Made by a program: the position numbers and the translations under genes | Notes under the pieces: model-generated | The model's input: the letters and a program-made list of their open reading frames with translations, nothing else | What the model was told of the DNA's origin: nothing | Databases searched by the model: none | Assembly (NCBI RefSeq): GCF_935822925.1 | Contig: NZ_CAKXZS010000014.1 | Span: forward strand, 240,453-304,452 | Reading direction: 5' to 3' | Length of the DNA: 64,000 nt | Source: Mesorhizobium ventifaucium | GTDB taxonomy: Bacteria; Pseudomonadota; Alphaproteobacteria; Rhizobiales; Rhizobiaceae | Shown here: one piece after another, positions 38,627 through 47,738 of the stretch | How the letters are laid out: each line of letters starts with the position of its first letter | Position numbering within the stretch: position 1 is the first letter of the stretch

Positions 38627-39436
38627 TCAACGGTCCAGCCCCGCGATGATGCCGGAGAGGACGGCGAGCAGTTCGCCGCTGCCGGCAACCAGCGCGCCGT
38701 GGTGGATCACTTCGCCGGCATAGCACGGTGCGCGCCCCTTCTGGTCGAGCAATGCGCCGCCGGCCTCGCGCAGGATCAGATCCGCCGCGGCGATGTCCCA
38801 GTCATGTGCGTTGGGTTTGACGAAGGTCGCGTCGAGCCGGCCATTGGCGACCATCGCCAGCCGGTAGGCGAGCGAGGGAATGTAGGGCACGCGGCTCAGC
38901 CGGCCCTGCCATTGCGCCGGCGTCAGGGCGATCAATGGCTTCGGCCCGCCAATTTCGACCATCGCTGCCGGGCGGCGCACGGCAATGCGGCGGCCATTCA
39001 GAAACGCCCCCTCACCGGGCAGCGCCCAATAGGTCTCCTCCGTGGCCGGACATTCGAGCACGCCGGCGAGCGTGCGGCCGTCCTCGACCACCGCGATGCT
39101 GACGCACCAGGAGCGCAGGCCTTCGAGGAAGCCGCGCGTGCCGTCTATCGGATCGACGACGAAGGTGCGGCGGGCGGCAAGCCTTGCCGGATCGTCGGCC
39201 GTCTCCTCCGACAGCCAGCCATAGTCCGGCCGCGCCGCAAGTAAGGTTTCTCGCAGATAGGCGTCGGCGGCGTGATCGGCCTCGCTTACCGGCGAGGTGC
39301 CGCCCTTCATCCACACTTGCGGATTGTTGCCGAAATAGCGCATGGCGATGGCGCCCGCCTCGCGGGCAGCGTCGCGCAGCAGCGGCAGATCCTCGCGAGC
39401 CCCGGCGGCGGAGGCGACCTGGTCAAGCTCCGGCAA
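38627..39436 (-). CDS. cysQ: 3'(2'),5'-bisphosphate nucleotidase CysQ / inositol monophosphatase family
   Basis: Mg- or Li-sensitive phosphatase that removes PAP/PAPS in sulfur metabolism. It has 269 residues. Metal-site motifs are GWLSEETADD, VVDPIDGTRGFLEG and AHDWDIAAADLILREAGG. No ATG fits; TTG 39436 is taken as start because AAGG lies eight bases before it and the protein begins there. It overlaps pmbA by 14 bp. The sequence alone does not separate CysQ from inositol monophosphatase fully. Confidence 0.87.
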   Translation of the reverse strand: MPELDQVASAAGAREDLPLLRDAAREAGAIAMRYFGNNPQVWMKGGTSPVSEADHAADAYLRETLLAARPDYGWLSEETADDPARLAARRTFVVDPIDGTRGFLEGLRSWCVSIAVVEDGRTLAGVLECPATEETYWALPGEGAFLNGRRIAVRRPAAMVEIGGPKPLIALTPAQWQGRLSRVPYIPSLAYRLAMVANGRLDATFVKPNAHDWDIAAADLILREAGGALLDQKGRAPCYAGEVIHHGALVAGSGELLAVLSGIIAGLDR

Positions 39437-40766
39437 GGGTCATGCCTTCGATCAGCAGCGTTGGTGCGGCGGTGCCGAAATTGCGATCGAGATCGCTCCC
39501 CGGAACCATGTTGAGGAACATGGTCTTCAGGTTCGAGGCGATGGTCACTTCCGCAACCGGATAGGCGAGCTCGCCATTCTCGATCCAGAAGCCGGAAGCG
39601 CCGCGGCTGTACTCGCCTGTCACCATGTCGACGCCCTGGCCGAACACTTCGGTGACGTAAAAGCCTGATTTGAGCGACTTGATGAGGTTCTCGGGCGTCC
39701 GCTCGCCCGGCTCGATGGCAAGATTGGTCGATGACGGCGAGACGGAGGAGCCGTTGCGCGAGCCGCGCCCGTTGGTGGTCAGCCCCAATTCCCGCGCGAC
39801 TGAGGTCGACAGGAACCAGTGGTTCAAAACGCCCTTCTCGACCATGAGCAGCTTTTCGCCCTCGATGCCTTCGCCGTCGAACGGACGCGATGCCTGGCCA
39901 CGGAGCCGGAGCGGCTCGTCGGTGACGGTGATCGCGGCCGCCGCCACCTGCTTGCCCATCCTGTCGCGCAGAAAGCTGGTCTTGCGCGCGACGGAGGCGC
40001 CATTGATGGCGCCGGCGAGATGGCCGGCGATGCCGCGGGCGACGCGCGGATCGAACACCACGTCGACCGGCCCGGTCGCCGCCTTGCGCGCGCCGACGCG
40101 CCGTGCGGCGCGTTCGCCGGCCTTGCGGCCGATGTCCTCGGGTGCGTCGAGATCGGAGAAATGCTGGCGCGAGGAGAATTCATAATCGCGCTCCATGCCG
40201 GTGCCCTCGCCGGCGATGACGCTGGTCGAGCGCGAAAAGCGCGAGGCGACATAGTGGCCGACAAAGCCGTGCGAGGTGGCGAGCACCAGCCCGCCAAGCC
40301 CGGCGCTGGCGCCGCTGCCGGCCGAATTGGTAACGCCCTTGACGGCAAGGGCCGCCGCTTCCGCCGCCAGCGCCGCTTCCTTCAACTGGTCGGCCGAGAC
40401 TTCCGTCGGATCGAACAGATCGAGGTCACGCGGCTTCTTGACCAGCAAGGCCGGATCGGCGAGGCCCTGATAGGGATCTTCCGGCGAGACTTTCGCCATC
40501 GCCACGGCCCGCTCGGCTAGCGCTTTCGGGTCGGAGGCAGCGGTCGCCGAGACGCTCGCCACCCGCTTGCCGACGAAGACGCGTAGCGAGACATCCTCGC
40601 TCTCGGACGCCTCGGTGCCCTCGACCTTGCCAAGCCGCACCGACACGCCGGTCGAACGGCCGCGCACCGCAACCGCGTCGGCGGCGTCGGCGCCGGCCCG
40701 TTTGGCAGCCTCGACCAAGGCCGCGACCCGGTCGGTCAATTTCGCTGAGTCCAGCGTATCGGTCAT
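39423..40766 (-). CDS. pmbA: TldD/PmbA family protein (PmbA)
   Basis: A 447-residue member of the TldD/TldE protease pair, in which PmbA (TldE) is the partner without the zinc site. The family layout is visible: VSVRLGKVEGTEASESEDVS, KRVASVSATAASDPKALAER, PVDVVFDPRVARGIAGHL, GSRNGSSVSPSSTNL and the C-terminal SGFWIENGELAYPVAEVTIA. There is no HExxxH, as expected. ATG 40766 was chosen (MTDTLDSAKLT); ATG 40772 is two codons up. Confidence 0.92.
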   Translation of the reverse strand: MTDTLDSAKLTDRVAALVEAAKRAGADAADAVAVRGRSTGVSVRLGKVEGTEASESEDVSLRVFVGKRVASVSATAASDPKALAERAVAMAKVSPEDPYQGLADPALLVKKPRDLDLFDPTEVSADQLKEAALAAEAAALAVKGVTNSAGSGASAGLGGLVLATSHGFVGHYVASRFSRSTSVIAGEGTGMERDYEFSSRQHFSDLDAPEDIGRKAGERAARRVGARKAATGPVDVVFDPRVARGIAGHLAGAINGASVARKTSFLRDRMGKQVAAAAITVTDEPLRLRGQASRPFDGEGIEGEKLLMVEKGVLNHWFLSTSVARELGLTTNGRGSRNGSSVSPSSTNLAIEPGERTPENLIKSLKSGFYVTEVFGQGVDMVTGEYSRGASGFWIENGELAYPVAEVTIASNLKTMFLNMVPGSDLDRNFGTAAPTLLIEGMTLAGA

Positions 40767-41110
40767 GCGCATAGTCCTGTTTTTCCGCCTGACATAAGGG
40801 GCGGCCGCTCCGCACCATCTATTGTTCTGAGGTGGCTTGTGCAATGGCAGAAGTGGCAAGCGGGGTAGATCGGCCAGCAGACACCCGGTTTTGGGCGGCA
40901 TGATCGAAGCGGGTCCTCAAAGGTTGCTTCGCGGCGGTTGGGGACTGGCCGATAGCCCATTGACGCCGTGCTCCGACCACAAGTGGACGTTCGATTGCGG
41001 TAACGCCTATGTCCCTTCCACACATGATCGGCACCTGCCCGAAACCGCTAAATTTAGCGATTTCTAGTGTGTCCTTGGAACTTTGTAGCTTGCGTTCCAT
41101 TTTCAACGGC
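40767..41110. other. 344-bp intergenic region with a perfect 14-bp palindrome
   Basis: Between divergent pmbA and the GT2 gene. CGCTAAATTTAGCG at 41046-41059 is a perfect palindrome, 51 bp before the GT2 start, and probably an operator. A 76-codon frame (40837-41067) crosses the palindrome and lacks any family resemblance; I do not call it. The rest shows nothing I can assign. Confidence 0.5.
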
Positions 41111-42184
41111 ATGCGAGACTCTGTGATCCAAAGCATCAGGACTGCGGTGAACGTTTCGCCGCCGCGGTACTCGCTGGTCCTTCCCATATACAATGAAGAA
41201 CAGGTGCTGCCCCGACTGATCGAGCGGATCAGTTCGCTGATCGGCCGGCTGGACGGCGAGACTGAGGCGATCTTCGTCGATGACGGAAGCCTCGATGGGA
41301 GCGTCGAATACCTTCGCAACGTCGTCGCCGTCGAGCCGCGCTTCCGGCTGATCGAGCTTTCCCGCAATTTCGGCCATCAGGTCGCGATCACGGCCGGCAT
41401 GGATGCGGCTACGGGTGATGCCGTCATCGTCATGGATGCCGACCTGCAAGACCCGCCGGAGGTGGTCCTCGATCTGGTGGCGAAGTGGAAGGAAGGCTTC
41501 GAGATCGTCTATGCCCGCCGTGTCAAGCGTGAGGGCGAATCCTGGTTCAAGCGCATTACGGCGAGTCTCTTCTACCGCCTGCTGGAGAAGATGACGTCGG
41601 TCGACATCCCCCGCGACGTCGGCGATTTTCGCCTGGTCGGGCGCAAGGCTCTGGAAACCTTCAAGCAAATGCCCGAACACGACCGTTTCGTCAGGGGCAT
41701 GTTCGCCTGGATGGGGTTCAAGCAGACAGCCGTGTCGTTCGAACGCCCGGCGCGGACCCTTGGCCAGACCAAATACCCATTCTGGAAGATGATGCACCTT
41801 GCCGTTCACGGCATCGTCAGCTTCTCCGAGAAGCCGCTGCGCATGGCGCTGTGGGGCGGATTGGCGATCTCCGCGCTTGCGGTGGTGTTCGGTATTTACG
41901 CCATCTTCGCCTGGATTTTTGAAACCGGCGTCATTGCCGGCTGGACATCCACCGTGGTGATCGTCTCGCTCCTTTGCGGCATCAATCTTTTCATGACCGG
42001 CGTGGTCGGGCTCTATGTCGGCGGCATCCACGCCGAGGTGAAACGCCGTCCGCTTTACGTGATCGATCGGGTCGCCGGCTTCGACAAGGCGATGCGTGCC
42101 GCCACCCCCGGCGAGAGCCGTCGACCGTTTCGGAAACCCAGGACCGGAGCCTCGGCTGATGGCCGAACTCTTCGACAGCTATAA
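41111..42184 (+). CDS. Family 2 glycosyltransferase, DPM1/GtrB type
   Basis: A 357-residue membrane-bound polyprenyl-phosphate glycosyltransferase. GT-A motifs are SLVLPIYNEEQVLPRLIER, FVDDGSLDGSV, LSRNFGHQVAITAGMD and MDADLQDPPEV; two C-terminal TM helices (ALWGGLAISALAVVFGIY; TVVIVSLLCGINLFMTG) end with GLYVGGIHAEVKRRPLYV. It is related to GtrB/ArnC/CsbB, which charge undecaprenyl phosphate with a sugar. ATG 41111 is my choice; the frame is open to 41009. Its end overlaps the methyltransferase gene by 26 bp. Confidence 0.88.
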   Translation: MRDSVIQSIRTAVNVSPPRYSLVLPIYNEEQVLPRLIERISSLIGRLDGETEAIFVDDGSLDGSVEYLRNVVAVEPRFRLIELSRNFGHQVAITAGMDAATGDAVIVMDADLQDPPEVVLDLVAKWKEGFEIVYARRVKREGESWFKRITASLFYRLLEKMTSVDIPRDVGDFRLVGRKALETFKQMPEHDRFVRGMFAWMGFKQTAVSFERPARTLGQTKYPFWKMMHLAVHGIVSFSEKPLRMALWGGLAISALAVVFGIYAIFAWIFETGVIAGWTSTVVIVSLLCGINLFMTGVVGLYVGGIHAEVKRRPLYVIDRVAGFDKAMRAATPGESRRPFRKPRTGASADGRTLRQL

Positions 42185-42845
42185 ATCGAATTATGGCGAG
42201 GCGGTCGCAGGATCCATCCGGTTTTCCGGACTCGGGCACGACTTTTTTCTGATCGCCAAGGCCAACCTGCTGCGGCGTCTCGTCGTCGAGCGAGGGCTTC
42301 GACAGGGCGGGGTGCGGGCGCTGGATATCGGCTGCGGCGTCGGGTCGCTCCACCCTTATCTCGAAGGCGCGTTCGAGAGCCTGGATGGCTGCGACGTCTC
42401 GGAACAATCGATCCTGCGCGCCGGCCAGGACAATCCGTGTGTGACCTACAGGGCCTACACGACGCCGCGCCTGCCTTATGGCGACGGCGCGTTCGATCTG
42501 GCTTTCGCCAGTTGCGTCGTCCATCACGTTCCGCCCGCCTCCTGGCTCGATTTCTTCCGGGAAATGCGGCGCGTCGTGCGGGCGGGCGGCGTCGCCTGCA
42601 TCATCGAGCATAACCCCTATAATCCGCTGACACGTCTTGCGGTGTTGCGGTGTCCGTTCGACCAGGACGCGGTCCTGCTCAACGCCGCCAAAGCAAGGTC
42701 GCTTTTTCAGCAGACGGGTTTTCAGGATATCCGATCCGAGCACTTCCTGCTGCTGCCGTCGGCCAGGTCTTTCGCCAAAAAACTCGAGCGCCTGCTCGCG
42801 CCTCTACCGCTCGGAGCCCAGTATGCGTGCAGCGCGCATGTCTGA
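42159..42845 (+). CDS. Class I SAM-dependent methyltransferase
   Basis: A 228-residue methyltransferase: motif I ALDIGCGVGSLHPYLEGAF, DVSEQSILRAGQ, FDLAFASCVVHHVPPASWLDF, and post-II VRAGGVACIIEHNPYNPLTR. ATG 42159 overlaps the end of the GT2 gene, and the 3' end overlaps the GtrA-like gene by 23 bp. The context suggests methylation of a lipid-linked or surface sugar; that is inference. Confidence 0.85.
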   Translation: MAELFDSYKSNYGEAVAGSIRFSGLGHDFFLIAKANLLRRLVVERGLRQGGVRALDIGCGVGSLHPYLEGAFESLDGCDVSEQSILRAGQDNPCVTYRAYTTPRLPYGDGAFDLAFASCVVHHVPPASWLDFFREMRRVVRAGGVACIIEHNPYNPLTRLAVLRCPFDQDAVLLNAAKARSLFQQTGFQDIRSEHFLLLPSARSFAKKLERLLAPLPLGAQYACSAHV

Positions 42846-43278
42846 GGATCGTTCGACTGCCGGCGTCGGACTGAAGCTGCTGGCGCGCTTCGGGTTGGTC
42901 GGCATCGTCGCGACAATCCTGTATGCTGCCCTGGCTATCGGTTTGGTCGAATCGAAATGGATCGGCTTTTCGCCGGTTCAGGCGTCGCTCGCGGCTTACG
43001 CGGCGGCTGCCGTGTTTTCATATTTCGCCCATAAATCAGTAACCTTCATGTCGAATGGATCGCATCGATCGGAAGCTGCGCGTTTTGTCCTGCTGACGGC
43101 GACAGGCTTTGCCGTGGCTTACGCGGCGCCGGCGCTTTTGACGGCGAAACTCGGTCTGCCGCCGATCATTGCCATTGTGGTTACATGCCTGCTTGTTCCA
43201 GCGGTCAATCTTCTCATGCTCGACCGGTGGGTTTTTGCGCAGCGCGGATCCGGCGAGCACGGCGACCGCTCCACCTGA
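42823..43278 (+). CDS. GtrA-like four-TM membrane protein
   Basis: A 151-residue GtrA/DPMS-type protein with four TM helices: GLVGIVATILYAALAIG, ASLAAYAAAAVFSYFAHKSV, FVLLTATGFAVAYAAPALL, IIAIVVTCLLVPAVNLLML, ending LDRWVFAQR, the family hallmark. GtrA proteins are thought to flip polyprenyl-phosphate sugars and work with a GtrB-type enzyme, here two genes up. ATG 42823 has GGAG upstream; ATG 42838 is also possible. Confidence 0.87.
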   Translation: MRAARMSEDRSTAGVGLKLLARFGLVGIVATILYAALAIGLVESKWIGFSPVQASLAAYAAAAVFSYFAHKSVTFMSNGSHRSEAARFVLLTATGFAVAYAAPALLTAKLGLPPIIAIVVTCLLVPAVNLLMLDRWVFAQRGSGEHGDRST

Positions 43279-43300
43279 TCCGTGGCCTTCTGAGTTGGCC

Positions 43301-44137
43301 TCAGCCGAGGGCCTGACTGGCCAAGGCAAAGATGCGTGCGTTCGTGGAACCCGGAATATTGCTTGCGCCCCGAAGCATGGCAACCGGCCCACCCACATGG
43401 GCCAGCCCCAATCCTTCGAGCCAGGGTGAAAGGCCGACGTCTTCAGGGATGTCGATGCGCACGAAGCGGCCCTGCATTCCCGAGAGGATGAAGGCGATCA
43501 GGGCTCTCGCCTGATCGCGATCCTCCGCCACGACCGGTCCGACGACCTCGCCCCTGCCAAAGGCCCTCACGGCCGCGAAGGGCGCAATGCCGTCCTCGTT
43601 GGTGATGGCCGCAAACCGTCCCCCGCCCGCCAACGCGTTCATGAGCGAGGCGCGATCCGCACCGAAGGCGGCGCGATCGAGCGCGGTGAGTGCCGGAAGG
43701 TGCTCGGACCCGACCCATTCCACGGCCGGGGGCGCACTGACCTGCCTGACGGTGCCCTGGTGCTGCCGAACATCGTGCATCGTGACAAAGCCCAGCTTTT
43801 CATAAAGAGGCAGTCCGTCGGCCGTGGCGGTAAGGCGGCACTCGCGGTCGCCGGCCTGCTCGAGCGCGGTGGTGGTCAGCCGCCGTCCCAGCCCGCGACC
43901 ACGCATTGCCTCATCGACGACGATGGTGTTGAGAGTTGCGCAGGTATTTCCGAAGGGGGTCATGAAGGCGGTTCCCACCACCCTGCCGGCTTCCAAGGCG
44001 ACCTGACCTTCACTCAGGGACCAGATCATGGCTCAGTCTTCCTTCCGGTGCGGCCAGCCGGCCGCCCGCGACAGGGCCGTCGCTTCCTCAAGATGGTGCG
44101 CTTCAAAAGGTGCGAATGTGACGGACTGGGTGGTCAT
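43301..44137 (-). pseudogene. GNAT acetyltransferase gene broken by an in-frame UGA
   Basis: Two-domain GNAT protein of about 278 codons from ATG 44137 (MTTQSVTFAPFEAHHLEEAT). After GWPHRKED a TGA stands at 44035-44033, and the same frame continues AMIWSLSEGQVALEAGRVVG. The family has Trp there (KEDWAMIW), so TGG to TGA is likely. The rest is intact: TIVVDEAMRGRGLGRRLTT is the acetyl-CoA site and LPLYEKLGFV the C-terminal motif; a second GNAT-like half follows. Restart at ATG 44029 would give 242 residues without the first strand. Confidence 0.82.
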
Positions 44138-44312
44138 GAGCACCAGGACTGTTGGAGTGGGAAAGCTGACAGGACGATAGAACCGCCGCTTCCGCGCCAC
44201 TCGCCGAATGCCGGCGATATTTGGTGCAAAATACCGAAATGCCGCTGCAGTCAGTGCATTCTGCGGCACCGGTCGCCGATACTGCTATCTCCCATTGATC
44301 GTCGAGGCTGCC

Positions 44313-45638
44313 ATGTCCCCTTTAATCCACCACATCAGCAGCGATGAAACGCTGCCCAAGTCAGCAGACGTCGTGGTGATCGGCGGCGGCATTGTCGGCG
44401 CCAGCGCGGCCTATTCCCTGGCGCGGCGCGGCCTGTCGGTGGCGCTGATCGAAAAGGGCTATGTCGGCTGCGAACAGTCGAGCCGGAACTGGGGCTGGTG
44501 CCGTCGGCAGAACCGCGATGCACGCGAATTGCCGCTTGCCAATCTGGCGCTGCGGCTGTGGGAAGAGCTGACCGAAGAGATCGGGCACGACCTTGGCTTC
44601 CGCCGTTGCGGGCTCGTCTATGCGACGGACGATCCAAAGCAGCTCGCCGAATGGGACAAGTGGCGCGCGGTTGCGCGACGGTTCGACGTCAATACGCGGA
44701 TGCTTACGGCCGACGAGGCCACTGCCGCCGTTCCTGCGGCTGGCGGCCGCAAATGGCTGGGCGGTGTCCACGCGGCAGACGATGGCAAGGCCGAGCCCTG
44801 GCTTGCCGCCCCGCGGATAGCCGAGGGCGCCCGCAAGCGTGGCGCGACCATTCATCAGAACTGCGCGGCACGCGGCCTGGATATCACCAATGGGCAAGTG
44901 AGCGGCGTCGTCACCGAGAAAGGCTTTATCCGCACCAGCGCGGTTCTATGTGCCGCCGGCGCCTGGGCATCGGCTTTCCTGCGCATGCATGCGGTTTCAC
45001 TGCCGCAGGCCAGCGTCCGTCAGACCACCTTGCGGACCGGTCCTGCACCGGATTTTGGCGGGGCAATCTTTACCTCTGACGGTGCCCTGACGCGCCGGAT
45101 CGATGGCAGCTACACGATAGCCGCCAGCGGCAGGGCGACGCTCGAGATCACGCCGCAGGGGATCCGCTATGCCCGCCCGTTTCTGCCGATGTTCATTAAA
45201 CGGCTGAAGGCCGTCGAGATCGGCATAAGTCGCTCGTTCTTCGCAGGCCCGGAAACACTCGGTCGCTGGCATCTCGACAGGCCGACCCCCTTTGAGCGTA
45301 TCCGCGTCCTCGATCCCGCTCCGGACAAGCGGATGGTGGCAACCATCATGACGCAGATAAAGGCCCTGTTCCCCGCCATTGCCGATGCCGGCATCGTGTC
45401 TTCCTGGGGCGGGTATATCGACTTCACACCGGACGCAGTACCGGTGATTTCGGCGGTGGACAGCATCGGCGGAGCGTTCGTCGCCGCAGGCTGTTCCGGA
45501 CACGGCTTCGGCGCCGGCCCTGGCATTGGCCATCTGGCGGCAGATCTGGTCGCCGGTGACGCGGCAAGCGTCGATCCGACGCCATTCCGCCTGTCACGCT
45601 TCACGGACAGATCGAGAATTGAAGTCGGCGCCTTCTGA
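44313..45638 (+). CDS. FAD-dependent oxidoreductase (D-amino-acid/glycine oxidase fold, DAO family)
   Basis: A 441-residue flavoprotein. The FAD fold is VVVIGGGIVGASAAYSLARRG, then EKGYVGCEQSSRNWGWCRRQ, a hallmark of one DAO group in which SRNWG takes the place of the usual SSRN/TG loop; VLCAAGAWASAF and the C-terminal AAGCSGHGFGAGPGIGHLAADLV follow. ATG 44313 has GAGG six bases before it. No electron-acceptor partner is adjacent. The next genes on the opposite strand suggest amino-acid or imine substrates. Confidence 0.87.
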   Translation: MSPLIHHISSDETLPKSADVVVIGGGIVGASAAYSLARRGLSVALIEKGYVGCEQSSRNWGWCRRQNRDARELPLANLALRLWEELTEEIGHDLGFRRCGLVYATDDPKQLAEWDKWRAVARRFDVNTRMLTADEATAAVPAAGGRKWLGGVHAADDGKAEPWLAAPRIAEGARKRGATIHQNCAARGLDITNGQVSGVVTEKGFIRTSAVLCAAGAWASAFLRMHAVSLPQASVRQTTLRTGPAPDFGGAIFTSDGALTRRIDGSYTIAASGRATLEITPQGIRYARPFLPMFIKRLKAVEIGISRSFFAGPETLGRWHLDRPTPFERIRVLDPAPDKRMVATIMTQIKALFPAIADAGIVSSWGGYIDFTPDAVPVISAVDSIGGAFVAAGCSGHGFGAGPGIGHLAADLVAGDAASVDPTPFRLSRFTDRSRIEVGAF

Positions 45639-45759
45639 CGCGATTGACCGCATGGCGACAGCAAAGGGCGCTGAGCGATCGTTACCTAGGGCTCAAGCGC
45701 GATCTGGACCGTTTCGTGACGGCTTTGGCCGATGCGGTCGCACACGCTCGATCAGCCGG

Positions 45760-46471
45760 TCAGTTTTCAGCAATGACAAAGATCTTCTTGAGTGGATCCT
45801 TCAGGGCGAGCTGATTGACTGTTCCGTGCGCAACGAAGATCGCATCACCGGGTCCGATCTCGAGCTTTGTTCCGTCGCAGTCGGTCACTTCGGCCCGGCC
45901 TTCCAGGATATACATGAGCTCATGTACCGGATGAGGGCGCGAGAGCCGTGTGTGCGGGGTCGTGGACCAGACACCGGCGCGAAAAGTCGCCTTTGAATCT
46001 TCGAACACCTTGACGTTGTGACACAATGGCGTCTCGCCTGCGACGAACTGCGCCGGCGGCGGGGCCGAGGGGGAAAGTGCGGCGCTCCGGTCAATGGCGA
46101 TGAGGCCCGGAACACTCGCGTTTGCGGCTGACGTCGTGCAGAAGTCCCAAGGACGTGCCGTCTTCCGCATCGGCGACGATATTGGCACCACGATTGATGA
46201 CCGCACCGTCGCCGGCGGCCAGGTCGAGCGCGATCCCACCGGCGCGCAGTCGCAGGCGGCCGCCTGTTACAACCAGCGTTTCCGTGTGCGGAAAAGCAGC
46301 GCTTTCCCCCCGGCATTGCCAACGCACCCACCCGGCAGATAGACCGTTCGATGCATGCCAGACCTTCTCGCGCCCGGCGCCGAAGGCGTCGTCCAGACCG
46401 GCGGCGCCAGGGGCGCCGGCGGCGAATGTGCCGCTCCGCGCATTGAACACATGGACGGTCTTGGTCGTCAT
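45760..46471 (-). pseudogene. Bicupin gene with a frameshift
   Basis: First cupin: MTTKTVHVFNARSGTFAAGA through ETLVVTGGRLRLRAGG and GLLHDVS, then this frame ends soon in a false tail. In the next frame the second cupin continues AANASVPGLIAIDRSAAL, then RPHPVHELMYILEGRAEVTD and LEIGPGDAIFVAHGTVNQL. The two frames meet at about 46120-46150; one extra base (or two lost) explains it, and the total length of 712 is one over a multiple of three. It is 17 bp after the ornithine-cyclodeaminase-like gene, so it was probably a partner in that unit. Confidence 0.82.
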
Positions 46472-46488
46472 TGCCTGTTTCTCCCGCG

Positions 46489-47466
46489 TTACCAGCGCCA
46501 TGGCACGCGCGTTCCTGTGCCGCTGCTCCTGGCCTGTCGCCAGAGCATATCCGCGACCGTCAGATCCTGCAGCGCGAGCCCGGTCATATCGAAGACTGTG
46601 ATGTCGGCGGCATCGCGCGTGAACGGCATTTTTCCGGTCAGAAGATCGCCGATTTCGGTCGCTCGGCAGCCGGTGTCCCACTGGCCTTCGCCGATAGCGG
46701 CCGACTGCTCGCAGTCGTCGGCAAAGAGCCGTACCCGGCGCAGCAGGCCGTCGGGCAGTTCCCGCTTGCCTTGCGTATCGGCACCCACGGCGTTGATGTG
46801 CGTGCCCGGCCGCACCGCTTCTGCCGGAAACAGCGGCCCGCTGCCAGGGGTCGCGGTGATAATGATATCGCTCGAGCCGACAGCTTTGGCGGCTTGGTTC
46901 GTATGGGCCGGCGCGACATCCTCGAACGCCGCCTCGAACGCCGCGTCGGGCCGGCCGTCCACCGTCAGGTAATGGATGGTGTCCAGACCGGGCATCGCAC
47001 GCAGTGCCAGGCGCAGCTGGATCCGGCCCTGGGTGCCGGTGCCGAAAAGGCAGATCGACCGGCTTTCGGGGTGGGCCAGCAGGGTCAGGCCAATGGCGCC
47101 AGCCGCCCCTGTGCGCAAGGTGGTGATGGCGTTCCCGTCGATGATGCACAAGGGACGCCCGGTATGCGGGTCGAAAAGCACGATGGTCGCCTGATGCGGC
47201 TCCTTGCCGACCTCGCGATTGGCTGGCCAGAAGCCCGCTGCCTTGAAGCCCAGAAGATCGGCTTTCGGCACGTCGCCCGACTTGATACCGAAAATGCCGC
47301 CGGTATGCAGCTTCTCGCGCACAAGCGGAAAGACCCTGCCTTCGCGCGCACTGTGAAGCTCGAAGGACCGCCGCACGGCATCGAGGACGGCATCCGGCTC
47401 CAACAGCGGCGCGACCTGATCGCTCGCAAGCAGCACCAGCTGCGACTCGTCTGCGGTGACGGACAT
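46489..47466 (-). CDS. Ornithine cyclodeaminase / mu-crystallin family protein
   Basis: A 325-residue NAD(P)-binding protein: FPLVREKLHTGGIFGIKSGD, GFKAAGFWPANRE, IVLFDPHTGRPLCIIDGNAI, TTLRTGAAGAIG, and the Rossmann motif ICLFGTGTQGRIQLRL. Family members include ornithine cyclodeaminase, EutC of ectoine breakdown and the iminosuccinate reductase BhcD. Divergent pairing with a threonine-dehydratase-like gene fits the EutBC or BhcB/BhcD combinations. ATG 47466 has GGGAG before it. The exact imine or amino-acid substrate is open. Confidence 0.85.
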   Translation of the reverse strand: MSVTADESQLVLLASDQVAPLLEPDAVLDAVRRSFELHSAREGRVFPLVREKLHTGGIFGIKSGDVPKADLLGFKAAGFWPANREVGKEPHQATIVLFDPHTGRPLCIIDGNAITTLRTGAAGAIGLTLLAHPESRSICLFGTGTQGRIQLRLALRAMPGLDTIHYLTVDGRPDAAFEAAFEDVAPAHTNQAAKAVGSSDIIITATPGSGPLFPAEAVRPGTHINAVGADTQGKRELPDGLLRRVRLFADDCEQSAAIGEGQWDTGCRATEIGDLLTGKMPFTRDAADITVFDMTGLALQDLTVADMLWRQARSSGTGTRVPWRW

Positions 47467-47640
47467 GACATCTCCCGGGCTTTCCCTCATTCTAGCCAGC
47501 GGTTCTCAGGGGAAGACAGCGGTGTTGGCTAACGAGCGGCATTTCCTACGGTTTGTCGCCCGCCATTCGGGCGAATGTTGCGCCGACCTTCCCTTCGAAT
47601 ACGATCGCCGGTTCGCGCAAACACGTATCCTCGCAGACAA

Positions 47641-47715
47641 GCCAGCCCACTATCGGCCAGCCCGCCATCGGCCAGCCCGCCATCGGCCAGCCCACCATCG
47701 GCTAGCCCACCATCG
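47641..47715. repeat. Five tandem 15-bp repeats upstream of the dehydratase gene
   Basis: Units at 47641-47655, 47656-47670, 47671-47685, 47686-47700 and 47701-47715, consensus GCCAGCCCRCCATCG; units 2 and 3 are identical, the others differ by one to three bases. They end 23 bp before the ATG at 47739, in the region shared with the divergent cyclodeaminase-family gene. Confidence 0.92.
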
Positions 47716-47738
47716 GCAAGTGTAGAAGGCGACCCGCA

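Noticed and set aside
40837..41067. 76-codon small gene before the GT2 gene
   Set aside because: No ribosome site, no recognisable features, and it crosses the 14-bp palindrome.
47641..47715. CRISPR array
   Set aside because: The units are contiguous without spacers and only 15 bp long, and no cas genes are near.
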